The notes under the pieces are model-generated. The model saw only the letters and a program-made list of their open reading frames with translations. It was not told the DNA's origin and did no database searches. This document shows, piece after piece, positions 34,966 to 45,568 of a stretch of 64,000 nucleotides of DNA. The translations under genes were made by a program, and so were the position numbers. The first letter of the stretch is position 1, and each line of letters starts with the position of its first letter. This DNA is from UBA1479 sp963976055 (GTDB taxonomy: Bacteria > Pseudomonadota > Alphaproteobacteria > Rhodospirillales > Casp-alpha2), in contig CAXBJB010000002.1 in assembly GCA_963976055.1 (NCBI GenBank), positions 186,001-250,000 on the forward strand. Direction: 5' to 3'.

Positions 34966-35937
34966 ATGACCGCCAAGGTATTCATCGACGGAGAAGTAGG
35001 GACCACGGGACTGCAAATCAGCCAGCGCCTGTCCCGCCGCGCCGACGTGGACCTGTTGCGTCTGGCCGACGACCGGCGCAAGGACCCGGCGGCGCGGGCC
35101 GATCTGCTGAACGCGGCGGACGTGGCGATCCTCTGCCTGCCCGATGCGGCGGCCAAGGAATCCGTGGCCCTGATCGAAAACAACGCGACCCGGGTGATCG
35201 ACGCCTCGACAGCACACCGCACGGCCGCGGGCTGGGCCTATGGCTTCCCGGAATACGACAAGGGCCATGAGGCCACGGTCGCCGGTGCGGCGCGCGTCGC
35301 CAACACGGGCTGTTATGCCGTCGCCTCCGTGTCGCTGCTGCACCCCTTGGTTAAGGCCGGGCTGCTGCCCAAGGACTTTCCCGCCAGCATTAACGCCGTG
35401 TCGGGCTATTCCGGCGGCGGACGGCAGCTGATCGAGGCCTTCGAGGATCCGAACGCGGAAGGGCATATCGACGCCGCCGTGCGGGTCTACGCGCTCGGCC
35501 TTGCGCATAAGCACGTGCCGGAAATCCACAAGTATTCTGGATTGGGCCACGCGCCGATCTTCGTGCCCTCCGTGGCGCGCTATCGCCAGGGCATGATCGT
35601 GCAGATCCCGGTTCCCCTGTGGGCTCTGCCGGGCACGCCGACGGCAAAAGACCTGCACGGCGTGCTCGCCGACCATTACGCGGGCCGCCGCTTCGTCACC
35701 GTCGAGGGCTATGACGCGGCGCTCGGCCTGGGTCATCTGGAGCCCGAGGGGTTGAACGGCACGAACGATTTGAAGCTCTACGTGTTCGCCAACGAGGCCA
35801 CGGGTCAGGCGGTGCTGACGGCGCTGCTCGACAACCTGGGCAAGGGGGCGTCGGGCCAGGCGGTGCAATGCCTCAATCTCATGCTGGGGATCGACGAGGC
35901 CACGGGTCTTGAACCTTCCGCCGATTTGTTGACCTGA
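34966..35937 (+). CDS. argC: N-acetyl-gamma-glutamyl-phosphate reductase, short (type 2) form
   Basis: 323 residues, the shorter alphaproteobacterial form. NAD(P) site FIDGEVGTTGLQI at the N-terminus, catalytic cysteine in VANTGCYAVASV, substrate loop SGYSGGGRQLIE and the catalytic His in GLAHKHVPEI. It reduces N-acetylglutamyl phosphate in arginine biosynthesis. Other arg genes are not in the window. The next gene begins 11 bases downstream with its Shine-Dalgarno overlapping the argC stop, so the two are coupled. Confidence 0.95.
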   Translation: MTAKVFIDGEVGTTGLQISQRLSRRADVDLLRLADDRRKDPAARADLLNAADVAILCLPDAAAKESVALIENNATRVIDASTAHRTAAGWAYGFPEYDKGHEATVAGAARVANTGCYAVASVSLLHPLVKAGLLPKDFPASINAVSGYSGGGRQLIEAFEDPNAEGHIDAAVRVYALGLAHKHVPEIHKYSGLGHAPIFVPSVARYRQGMIVQIPVPLWALPGTPTAKDLHGVLADHYAGRRFVTVEGYDAALGLGHLEPEGLNGTNDLKLYVFANEATGQAVLTALLDNLGKGASGQAVQCLNLMLGIDEATGLEPSADLLT

Positions 35938-35948
35938 GGCCCAAGCGG

Positions 35949-36524
35949 GTGCGCGGCGATTACCTGATTCTCGCCGGCGTGCTGCTGTTCGTCCTCGTCA
36001 CGACGTATTACGTCGTGATCACCGGTATTTCGCCCATGCCGTCGTCGCGCACGTCGCGGCGCAAGATCAATGAAATCCTCAATCTGGCGGGGGTCTGCGC
36101 CGTCGTGGACCTGGGCGCCGGTTGGGGCGACCTGGCGTTCTCCATCGCCAAGGCAATGCCGGAATCGGAAACGATGGCCTACGAGCTGTCGCCCTTTCCC
36201 TGGCTGGTGATGAAGGTGCGCAACGGCCTGTTCGGCCCGCGCAACGTGACGGTCCGGCGCGCCGACTTCCGCAAGGTCTCGCTTGCGGGCACGGACGCCG
36301 TGGTCTGTTATCTGTACAGCGAGCTTCTGGAAAAGGTCCGACACAAGCTGGAGGCGGAGCTCAAGCCCGGAACCCTGGTGGTATCCAACGTGTTCGACAT
36401 TCCCGGCTGGACGCCCGAGGCCGTGCACAAGCTTTATGATTCGCAATGCCCGCAGGTCTACGTCTACCGCGTGCCCGACCGCACGGCGGCCGCCGTGGCG
36501 GCGGGGGTCGGCCTGGCAGGCTGA
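35949..36524 (+). CDS. Membrane-anchored class I SAM methyltransferase, FAM173/ATPSCKMT-like
   Basis: 191 residues from a GTG with TGAGG overlapping the argC stop. A single hydrophobic anchor (about 4-28, YLILAGVLLFVLVTTYYVV) precedes a compact Rossmann methyltransferase: DLGAGWGDLAFSIAK is motif I, YELSPFPWLVMKVR the acidic loop, and LEAELKPGTLVVSNVFDIPGW motif IV-V. The layout closely recalls the eukaryotic mitochondrial FAM173 lysine methyltransferases that modify the ATP synthase c subunit and the ADP/ATP carrier. A membrane-protein lysine as substrate is therefore a reasonable inference. Confidence 0.78.
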   Translation: MRGDYLILAGVLLFVLVTTYYVVITGISPMPSSRTSRRKINEILNLAGVCAVVDLGAGWGDLAFSIAKAMPESETMAYELSPFPWLVMKVRNGLFGPRNVTVRRADFRKVSLAGTDAVVCYLYSELLEKVRHKLEAELKPGTLVVSNVFDIPGWTPEAVHKLYDSQCPQVYVYRVPDRTAAAVAAGVGLAG

Positions 36525-36540
36525 TCCAGGCGGTCGGTGA

Positions 36541-38610
<2,070 letters not shown>

Positions 38611-38788
38611 TCGGTGTCCGGCGCCTTGTAACCTGCGGCGCGTGTTCGCGTGTTTTTCGTGTCCCTGCCGGCTGGCCCTGCGCTGGCCTCGGCTTGCCCC
38701 AAGCTATACCATAATGGGGTAGGGGGAATGCAATGAATTACCATATATTGTGCTGAAATCCCTATTGCGGAAACAGGAATATTTTGTG

Positions 38789-39208
38789 ATGACGCCCCAG
38801 AATTCCACCGATTCGACCGCTTCCGACGATGATCTGCCGCGCGGCGAACTGGCGATCCGCACCCTCGCCATGCCGGCCGACACCAATCCGTCCGGCGACA
38901 TCTTCGGCGGTTGGGTGATGGCGCAAATGGACGTGGCCGGCGGCATCACCGCGGCCCAACGCGCCGGCGGCCGGGTCGCCACCGTGGCGGTCGACGGGTT
39001 CATCTTCCATAAGCCCGTCAACGTCGGGGATGTGCTGTGCTGCTATGCCGAGGTGATCCGCGTTGGTAAGACATCGATCGCCATCCGCATCGAGGCCTGG
39101 GCCCTGCGCCAACGCGCGCGCGACCGGCGGGTCAAGGTGACCGAGGGCATCTTCACCTTCGTCGCCCTGGACGAGGCCGGCAACAAGCGTGCCGTGCCGC
39201 CGTCCTAG
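38789..39208 (+). CDS. Acyl-CoA thioesterase, YciA-like hotdog protein
   Basis: 139 residues from the ATG at 38789; a longer frame adds unconserved residues. IRTLAMPADTNPSGDIFGGWVMAQMDVAGGI is split by the catalytic Asn and Asp of the YciA/acyl-CoA hydrolase group, and FHKPVNVGDVLCCYAEVIRVGKTS is the second conserved block. These hexameric enzymes hydrolyse a wide range of acyl-CoAs, regulating CoA pools. Isolated: parE diverges upstream, and a minus-strand micro-ORF converges downstream. Confidence 0.9.
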   Translation: MTPQNSTDSTASDDDLPRGELAIRTLAMPADTNPSGDIFGGWVMAQMDVAGGITAAQRAGGRVATVAVDGFIFHKPVNVGDVLCCYAEVIRVGKTSIAIRIEAWALRQRARDRRVKVTEGIFTFVALDEAGNKRAVPPS

Positions 39209-39238
39209 GACATCGGGGCGAGAGGACGGAAAAATCCG

Positions 39239-39319
39239 TCAGCCGACCACCATGCAGGCATAGCCGGCGGTGAACATGACGGCGAGGGCGAACAGTTCAT
39301 GAAGGCGCGAAATGGACAT
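39239..39319 (-). CDS. 26-residue single-span membrane protein, putative SOS-induced division inhibitor
   Basis: A 26-codon frame beginning MSISRLHEL (short charged N-terminus) followed by a ~17-residue hydrophobic span (FALAVMFTAGYACMVVG) that ends the protein. GGGAGA lies five bases before the ATG, a good ribosome site for so short a frame. A GAAC-N7-GAAC sequence (GTTC-N7-GTTC on this strand) begins 42 bases upstream; this is the alphaproteobacterial LexA box. Caulobacter SidA, a 29-residue inner-membrane cell division inhibitor induced by SOS, is the closest functional analogue I know. No sequence homology is claimed; size, topology and control are the evidence. Confidence 0.6.
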   Translation of the reverse strand: MSISRLHELFALAVMFTAGYACMVVG

Positions 39320-39360
39320 GGGTCATCTCCCAGGGGGTGATACATTGTGTGAACGAAAAA

Positions 39361-39375
39361 GAACATAACATGAAC
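39361..39375 (-). promoter_or_regulatory. LexA (SOS) box, alphaproteobacterial GTTC-N7-GTTC type
   Basis: Minus strand reads GTTCATGTTATGTTC: two direct GTTC repeats spaced by seven bases; a third GTTC follows six bases on. TTGACG (39381-39386) just upstream could be the -35, so LexA would occlude the promoter of the 26-codon gene. Confidence 0.7.
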
Positions 39376-39484
39376 ATTATCGTCAACACTTTTTTGTCAT
39401 GTCCTTGGTCGCCACCCTATAGACAGGCTAAAATTCCAAGAGTTTCGGGGTTTTCCCTGAGGAAATTGAAAGGGAATCATCTTC

Positions 39485-39871
39485 ATGCCGTGTCGAGCCC
39501 GAACTTCCGCCGCCGCCGTCACGGCCCTGGCGCTGATGTTGGCCGGCGGTGCCGCCCTGGCCGACGCGCCCCGCGTCGTTCATGCGGAGGCGTCGCCCAA
39601 CGGCGACGGCACCTATACGGTGAGCGCCACGATCCGCCACGGCGACACGGGCTGGGATCATTACGCCGACAACTTCGAAATTCTGGCGCCGGACGGCACG
39701 CTGCTGGATCGCCGGGTTCTGTACCACCCGCATGTGGACGAGCAGCCGTTTACGCGCTCGACCGAGGGGGTGAAGGTGCCGGCGGGGATCAAAAGCGTCA
39801 TCGTGCGGGCGCACGACAAGGTCCATGGCTACGGCAAGGGCACGGTGACCGTCACGCTGCCGGACCGCTGA
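39485..39871 (+). CDS. Small exported beta-rich protein, unknown function
   Basis: 128 residues. The signal peptide is about 1-26 (AAAVTALALMLAGGAALADA). The mature ~100 residues are mostly short strands with alternating hydrophobic residues (GTYTVSATIRHGDTGWDHYADNFEI) and two His-containing segments (YHPHVDEQP and KVHGYGKG), suggesting an immunoglobulin-like or jelly-roll domain in the periplasm, possibly metal-binding. I recognise no named family. AAAGGGAATCATCTT precedes the ATG. It is isolated from its neighbours by 165 and 198 bases. Confidence 0.65.
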   Translation: MPCRARTSAAAVTALALMLAGGAALADAPRVVHAEASPNGDGTYTVSATIRHGDTGWDHYADNFEILAPDGTLLDRRVLYHPHVDEQPFTRSTEGVKVPAGIKSVIVRAHDKVHGYGKGTVTVTLPDR

Positions 39872-40069
39872 CCGCCGGGATTGGGTTGTGCCGCTGTATG
39901 CTGCAGCACGCTTTTTTACTCTTGGCGGCCAGGCCGGATAGATGACGGGCATATTGTGACCATTGTCATTGGATCGCCGCATTCTCCATCCTAGAGTAGG
40001 CGACCGTACCGTGGCCCGAAGACATCTTCGGTTGGCGGCCCCGGCCAAGCCAAAGGAGCGACCCTTCCC

Positions 40070-40627
40070 ATGCGCCTGATTCCCATGCTGTTCGCCTGCG
40101 TTCTTGCCGCCGCCGTCACGGCCGCCGCCCCTGCCCATGCCGACGATACCTACAGCCAGGACGAGATCATGGCCAAGGCCAAGGGCTTCTTCGGGGCCAC
40201 CACCAAGGGGCTGGCCGAGGCTATCCAGAAGGTCTTCGCCGACCAGGGGCAACCCAATGCGGTGATCCTAGGTGAGGAGGCCTCCGGCGCCATCGGCATC
40301 GGCCTGCGCTATGGCGAGGGCATGCTGGAGCGCAAGGCCGGCGGCAGCCAAAAGGTCTATTGGCAGGGGCCGTCCATCGGCTTCGATTTCGGCGGCAACG
40401 CCTCCAAGGTGTTCACCCTGGTCTACAACCTGAATGACACGGAAGCCCTGTTCCAGCGCTACCCCGGCGTCGATGGCAGCTTCTACGTGGTCGCCGGCAT
40501 CGGCATCAATTACCAGCAGGCGGGCGAGGTGATCATGGCGCCGATCCGCACGGGCGTGGGGCTGCGCGCCGGCGCCAGCGTCGGCTACCTGCATTATTCC
40601 AAGAAACACTCCTGGATCCCGTTCTAG
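40070..40627 (+). CDS. eipA: EipA-family (DUF1134) periplasmic envelope integrity protein
   Basis: 185 residues with a signal peptide (about 1-24, cleavage after AHA). The mature domain carries the DUF1134 core: GFFGATTKGLAEAIQKVF, VYWQGPSIGFDFGGNASK and YYVVAGIGINYQQ-like strands ending in TGVGLRAGASVGYLHYSKK. EipA of Brucella forms a small beta-barrel in the periplasm needed for envelope integrity and O-antigen-dependent fitness. AAAGGAG precedes the ATG. Stand-alone gene. The family is essentially restricted to alphaproteobacteria, which supports the taxonomic reading. Confidence 0.9.
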   Translation: MRLIPMLFACVLAAAVTAAAPAHADDTYSQDEIMAKAKGFFGATTKGLAEAIQKVFADQGQPNAVILGEEASGAIGIGLRYGEGMLERKAGGSQKVYWQGPSIGFDFGGNASKVFTLVYNLNDTEALFQRYPGVDGSFYVVAGIGINYQQAGEVIMAPIRTGVGLRAGASVGYLHYSKKHSWIPF

Positions 40628-40670
40628 GGGGCTGACTAAAGGGGCGGTGTTAAAGGGCTCAGGCCGGGCG

Positions 40671-42398
40671 TCACAGCTCTTCAATCGAACGCTGGTGTTC
40701 CAGCCGGCGGCGCACGACCTCTTCCGTCGCGCCCAGGCCCGACAGCACGCGCCCGGCCAGTTGCAGGCTGCCCTCGATCGATTCCGGCACCGCCTGGGTG
40801 GCGCCTGCGGCCACCATGCGTGCGGCATGCTCCTTGTCGCGCGCCCGCGCATAAACGGCGATCAGCGGCCAGGTACTGCGGATTTCACCGACGATGCGTT
40901 CCGCCGCCGCGGGGTTATCCATGGTGACGACGACGGCGGCGCAGCGTCCGATATGGGCGCGATTAAGTAGGTCGAGGCGCGAGGCGTCGCCGTAGAACAC
41001 GGGCAGCTTTTCGGCCCGCGCGCGGGCGACATGCCCGGGGTCCGTGTCGAGCGCGATGAAGGTGATGGATTCCGCCTGCAGGGTGTTGGCCAGGGTGCGC
41101 CCGAACCGCCCGAACCCGGCCAGAATGACATGGCCCTCCATATCCCCGACGGCCTCCAGGCTGCCCTGATGGGTGCGGGTCGTTTCCCGGCGTTCCATGC
41201 GGCCGGCAAGAACTTCCGCCGCTTTGGCGACCAGCGGTGTGACCAGCATGGTCAGGCTGGAGACGATCAGCATGAACTGTCCGACATCCGCGGGCAGCAG
41301 GGTCAGGCTCATGGCCAGGCCGACGACGATGAAGGCGAATTCGCCGCCCTGACCCAGCAGTAGGCCGGCTTCGAGCGAGGTATGGCGGGGCAGCCCGAAG
41401 GCAAGGCAAAGGCCCGCTGTGATGACCGACTTCACCAGGAACAGGCCGAACACGGACAGGGGAATCCACATCGGCTCGTCGCCGATCACCCGCCAGTCGA
41501 TGCCCATGCCGACGGACATGAAGAACAGTCCCAGCATCAGGCCCTTGAAGGGCTCGAGGTCGACCTCGATCTCGTGACTGTATTCCGTTTCGGCCAGCAG
41601 CAGACCGGCAAGAAAGGCCCCGAGCGCCATGGACAGGCCGGCATAGCCGGTGATCGCGGCGATGCCGATGACGGTCAGCAGCACCGCCGCCATGAACATC
41701 TCCGGGCTGCGGGTCTGCGCGACCAGGCGCAGGGCCGGGCGCAGGACCAGCCGCCCGATCATATAGATCGCAACGATGGTCAGCGCCGCCTTGCCCAGCG
41801 CCAGGGCCAGGTCCGCGCCGAATCCACTGTCGAGCTTGGTGCCGAGCACGCCGACGATGAACAGGATGGGCACCACCGCCAAGTCCTGCATCAACAGGAT
41901 CGCGAAACTGGACCGGCCCAAGGGCGTGCCGATCCGGCGGCCTTCCAGCAACAACTGCATGACGATCGCCGTCGACGACAAGGCGAGACAAGCGCCGAGG
42001 ACGATCGATGCCCGCACCGAGTTGCCGAATTCGAAGGCTATCAGGCCGATGATCGCGCCGGTCACCAGAACCTGCAGGCTGCCCAGGCCGAACACCAGCC
42101 GGCGCATGGCCCATAACCGCTCAAGCGACAGTTCGAGGCCGATGGTGAACAGAAGAAACACGATGCCCAGTTCGGCAAGCGCCTGAACGCCCGCGATGTC
42201 GGAAATCACGACTTGAGACAGGATCGGAAAATCGTCGGCCAAGAGGCCCAGGCCGAAGGGGCCGATGATCCCGCCGACGACCAGATAGCCGAGCACGGGG
42301 CTGACGCGGAAGCGGTGGAACAGGGGAACCATGACGCCGGCGGCGATCAGGAAGATGATCATTTCCCGCAGATAGGGCAGGGTCGCGTGCGATCCCAT
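40671..42398 (-). CDS. CPA2 monovalent cation:proton antiporter with TrkA-N domain (KefB/C type)
   Basis: 575 residues. About 12 membrane segments (residues 1-385) with VLGYLVVGGIIGPFGLGLL, LLMQDLAVVPILFIVG (the ion-path Gln-Asp) and LLLAETEYSHEIEVDLEPFKG, then a cytoplasmic RCK/TrkA-N domain starting HVILAGFGRFGRTLANTL with a nucleotide-binding fold to about 530. KefB/C proteins exchange K+ for H+ under glutathione-adduct control. GAAGGA precedes the ATG. The next minus-strand gene upstream is a CPA1 K+/H+ antiporter, so the locus is devoted to K+ efflux. Confidence 0.92.
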   Translation of the reverse strand: MGSHATLPYLREMIIFLIAAGVMVPLFHRFRVSPVLGYLVVGGIIGPFGLGLLADDFPILSQVVISDIAGVQALAELGIVFLLFTIGLELSLERLWAMRRLVFGLGSLQVLVTGAIIGLIAFEFGNSVRASIVLGACLALSSTAIVMQLLLEGRRIGTPLGRSSFAILLMQDLAVVPILFIVGVLGTKLDSGFGADLALALGKAALTIVAIYMIGRLVLRPALRLVAQTRSPEMFMAAVLLTVIGIAAITGYAGLSMALGAFLAGLLLAETEYSHEIEVDLEPFKGLMLGLFFMSVGMGIDWRVIGDEPMWIPLSVFGLFLVKSVITAGLCLAFGLPRHTSLEAGLLLGQGGEFAFIVVGLAMSLTLLPADVGQFMLIVSSLTMLVTPLVAKAAEVLAGRMERRETTRTHQGSLEAVGDMEGHVILAGFGRFGRTLANTLQAESITFIALDTDPGHVARARAEKLPVFYGDASRLDLLNRAHIGRCAAVVVTMDNPAAAERIVGEIRSTWPLIAVYARARDKEHAARMVAAGATQAVPESIEGSLQLAGRVLSGLGATEEVVRRRLEHQRSIEEL

Positions 42399-42517
42399 GG
42401 GTGGTCCTTCGGTCGTCGGTTCCGGAGAGGCCCCGCCGGCCGGACGGTGACCGGCGGGCCGGGAAAGAGGTTAGTGGGTTTTTCTCCGGGATTGAACCAT
42501 TGTCGCGCCGATTTCCC

Positions 42518-44311
42518 TCAGCGTCGGTCGAGGCGGCTTTCCAGCCAGACCTTCGTGAGGTCGAACAGGCGCCGCCAGCGTCCCGTCAGAGGGTCCAGTT
42601 CGATGCCGACGGTGACGATCCGGCCGTTCTCCATGCGCCGGACGATGAGTTCGACCGAAACCAGATGCAGGCGGCGCCCGACGGTGGGCGCACGCAGCAG
42701 GTTGCGGCGCAGGAAATCGCCGACCGGCGTGTCGCGCCGGTTGCCGGGGATCCAGAAATCATAGGCATCGGCGATGGCGCCGAGGGGGGCTTCGGAATCG
42801 AACGAGAACTCGCCGACCGTGTCCGGGTCGTTCTGCCCGGGTTGCCGCGCGCCGAACAGCCGGTCGAGCGACGTCGCCTGATCGGGGGGCGCAAGCAGGA
42901 TCACGTCGTCCCCCGGGGCCAGACGTTCGACGTCGGCGGGGGTTCGGAGGATGCCGTCACGGATGATGGAGACGACGTCGATGTTTTCCGGCAGGGGTAG
43001 GCGGGCCAGGTCGCGCCGCAGCGCCAGGCTGCGTGCCTGGACGGTATAGGCGGTCATGTCCTTGCCGACATCCGACGGCAGATCGATTTCGACCCGGGGC
43101 GGCTGTGCCGGACGGGGGGCGAGCAGCACGCCCAGGCGCCGTCCGACGGCGCCGACGCTCCATCCCTGCACGATCAGCGAGGCCATGACGACGACATAGA
43201 CCACGCCGAAATAGGTTTCCGCGTTGTCGACACCCGCGATCACGGGGATGGTGCCAAGGAAAATGGGCACGGCGCCACGCAGCCCGACCCAGGATACGAA
43301 GGCGATTTCCCGGGGCGGATAGCGGAACGCGGCCAGGGACAGCCCCACGGCGAGGGGCCGGGCGATGAACATCAGGGCAGCGGCGATGGCGACGGCGGGC
43401 AGGATGACCGGGATGAGGGAACTGGGCGTGATCAGCAGGCCGAGGATCAGGAACATGATGATCTGGCACAGCCAGGCCAGGCCGTCGTGGAAACGGTTGA
43501 TCAGCAATGTCGCCTTGTGCCGCCGGTTGCCGACGACCAGCCCCGCGATATAGACGGCAAGGAACCCGCTGGCGCCGATTTCCTGGGCGCCGGCGAACAG
43601 CAGCAGCGCCCCCGACGCGGCCAGCACCGGATAGAGCCCGGACGCGATGGTCAGGCCGTTGAGCGCCGCCAGGAGGGCATAACCCCCGAGCAGCCCCGCG
43701 ATCAGCCCGCCGACGATCTGCAGGGCGAACCGCCCGGCGACGATGGTCGCGGTATCGACGCTGAGCGACGGGTCCGTCGACAGGATCAGGCCGACGCAGG
43801 TGACGGTCAGCAGCACGGCCATGGGATCGTTCAACCCGGCCTCGGCCTCGAGGATCGCGCCCAATCGTTCACGCAGGCGCATGGCCCGCGCCGACAGCAA
43901 CAAAAACACCGCCGCCGCGTCCGTAGAGGCGACGATCGAGCCGATCAGCAGGCCTTCCAGCCAGGGGACGCCAAGCAGAAACCGCGCCGCGACGCCGGTG
44001 AGCGCGGCGGTGATCAGCACCCCGGCCGTCGCCAGCACCACCGCCGGCGCGCCAACGCCGCGGAAATCCTTCCACCGGGTGCGCAGGCCGCCGTCGAACA
44101 GGATGACCGCGAGGGCGATGCTGCCGACCAGATAGGTGGCGTCGTAGTCGTTGAACCTAAGCCCGCCGGGGCCGTCCTCACCGGCCAGCATGCCGAGCAC
44201 CAGAAACACCAGCAGCAATGGGGCACCGAACCGCGACGACAGGGTGCCGGCGACGATGCTGACCAAGATCAGCGCCGATCCGATCAGGATGAGGTGATTC
44301 GAAAACTCCAT
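42518..44311 (-). CDS. CPA1-type K+/H+ antiporter with RCK_C and CorC-like domains (NhaP2/CvrA)
   Basis: 597 residues from the ATG at 44311 (MEFSNHLILIGSALIL); an ATG 11 codons earlier is possible, as neither has a strong ribosome site. Twelve membrane segments contain GGLRFNDYDATYLVGSIALAVILFDGG, AGLNDPMAVLLT (the antiporter ND motif) and SWVGLRGAVPIFLGTIP. A TrkA-C domain (about 405-480) and a CorC/HlyC-like domain (about 490-597) form the cytoplasmic tail. CvrA/NhaP2 exports K+ and limits volume or pH stress. The gene lies 119 bases from the KefB-type antiporter. Confidence 0.92.
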   Translation of the reverse strand: MEFSNHLILIGSALILVSIVAGTLSSRFGAPLLLVFLVLGMLAGEDGPGGLRFNDYDATYLVGSIALAVILFDGGLRTRWKDFRGVGAPAVVLATAGVLITAALTGVAARFLLGVPWLEGLLIGSIVASTDAAAVFLLLSARAMRLRERLGAILEAEAGLNDPMAVLLTVTCVGLILSTDPSLSVDTATIVAGRFALQIVGGLIAGLLGGYALLAALNGLTIASGLYPVLAASGALLLFAGAQEIGASGFLAVYIAGLVVGNRRHKATLLINRFHDGLAWLCQIIMFLILGLLITPSSLIPVILPAVAIAAALMFIARPLAVGLSLAAFRYPPREIAFVSWVGLRGAVPIFLGTIPVIAGVDNAETYFGVVYVVVMASLIVQGWSVGAVGRRLGVLLAPRPAQPPRVEIDLPSDVGKDMTAYTVQARSLALRRDLARLPLPENIDVVSIIRDGILRTPADVERLAPGDDVILLAPPDQATSLDRLFGARQPGQNDPDTVGEFSFDSEAPLGAIADAYDFWIPGNRRDTPVGDFLRRNLLRAPTVGRRLHLVSVELIVRRMENGRIVTVGIELDPLTGRWRRLFDLTKVWLESRLDRR

Positions 44312-44541
44312 ATCGTCTGGTGCCCGGGAAAAGGGGTGTCGCAAGCGCGTAATCCATCATATTGGAATTAAAGGAGGTTTTCTGCAACCGGCATGCGGAA
44401 TAAGTGGCGTGGAACATGCACCTGCTCTTGCGTCTTTTCCCCCGGCCCGGCAATCTGCGCCCAGCAATGACGAACGCGCCCCAGGGCCGCCGGCATATGG
44501 CCGCGCCGCACGAACCGGGCGCCTTACGGGAGGATCAATCC

Positions 44542-45531
44542 ATGGAATACAGAACGTTGGGCCGCACGGGCGTGCGGGTGTCGCAATTATGCTTCGGCAC
44601 CATGTCCTTCGGGGCCGAGGCCGACAAGGCCGCGTCCAAGGCCATGTACAAGAAGGTGCGTGACATCGGCGTCAATTTCTTCGACTGCGCCGACGCCTAT
44701 ACCAAGGGCAAGGCCGAGACCATCCTGGGCGAACTGATGAAGGGCGAGCGCGACAATCTGGTCATCACCTCGAAATGCTTCAACAACATCCGGGGCGACA
44801 TCAACTCCACGGGCGGTAACCGCCGCCACGTCGTGATGGCGGTTGAGGACAGCCTGAAGCGTCTCAAGACCGACCGCCTGGACGTGCTGTTCATGCACCG
44901 CTTCGAGAAGCTGGCGCCGCTGGAGGAAGTCCTGCGCGGGCTGGAAGACCTCGTGCGGTCGGGCAAGGTGCTCTACACCGGGGCGTCCAACTACGCCGCC
45001 TGGCAGGTCGCCAAGGCGCTGGGCATTTCGGAAAAGAACGGCTGGACCAAGTTCGACGTGATCCAACCCATGTACAACCTGGTCAAGCGTGCGGCCGAGG
45101 CGGAAATCTTTCCCCAGGCCCAGGCCGAGGGCATGGGCGTCATCACCTACAGCCCCGTCGGCGGCGGCATGCTGTCGGGCAAATACCGCCCCGGCGTGCA
45201 GCCCAAGGTCGGCCGGGTCAAGGACAAGCAGGAATACGCCGTGCGCTATTCCGACGACTGGATGCTGGAAACCGCCGGCCGGTTCACGGAATTCGCGGAA
45301 AAGCAGGGTATCCATCCGGTGACGCTCGCCGTCGCCTGGGTCGCCGCCCATCCGGCGGTCACGGCCCCCATCGTGGGCGCGCGCAACGTCAAGCAGCTGG
45401 AACCGTCGCTCAAGTCCCTGGATGTCAAGATGACCCAGGATTTGTGGGACGCCGTCGCCGCCCTGTCGCGCACCCCGGCACCGGCCACGGACCGGCTGGA
45501 GGAGTACGAACCCGTCAAGGTGCGGGGGTGA
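44542..45531 (+). CDS. Aldo/keto reductase
   Basis: 329 residues from the ATG at 44542, preceded by GGGAGGA; the longer upstream frame is rejected. TIM-barrel signatures: EYRTLGRTGVRVSQLCFGTM, catalytic Asp-Tyr in FDCADAYTKGKAE, Lys in VITSKCF, His in DVLFMHRFE, and the NADPH site HPAVTAPIVGARNVKQLE. It is close to YajO/IolS-like oxidoreductases that reduce aldehydes or keto-sugars. The start of an ATPase gene follows 37 bases later. Physiological substrate unknown. Confidence 0.92.
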   Translation: MEYRTLGRTGVRVSQLCFGTMSFGAEADKAASKAMYKKVRDIGVNFFDCADAYTKGKAETILGELMKGERDNLVITSKCFNNIRGDINSTGGNRRHVVMAVEDSLKRLKTDRLDVLFMHRFEKLAPLEEVLRGLEDLVRSGKVLYTGASNYAAWQVAKALGISEKNGWTKFDVIQPMYNLVKRAAEAEIFPQAQAEGMGVITYSPVGGGMLSGKYRPGVQPKVGRVKDKQEYAVRYSDDWMLETAGRFTEFAEKQGIHPVTLAVAWVAAHPAVTAPIVGARNVKQLEPSLKSLDVKMTQDLWDAVAALSRTPAPATDRLEEYEPVKVRG

Positions 45532-45568
45532 GGGCCCGCCCGTCACGGGTCCGCGCGGCCGCGGCCTT

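Noticed and set aside
39225..39240. GACGGA-AAAA-TCCGTC as a terminator
   Set aside because: Perfect 6-bp stem but no T-tract on either strand, and it overlaps the micro-ORF stop; too weak to list as a feature.
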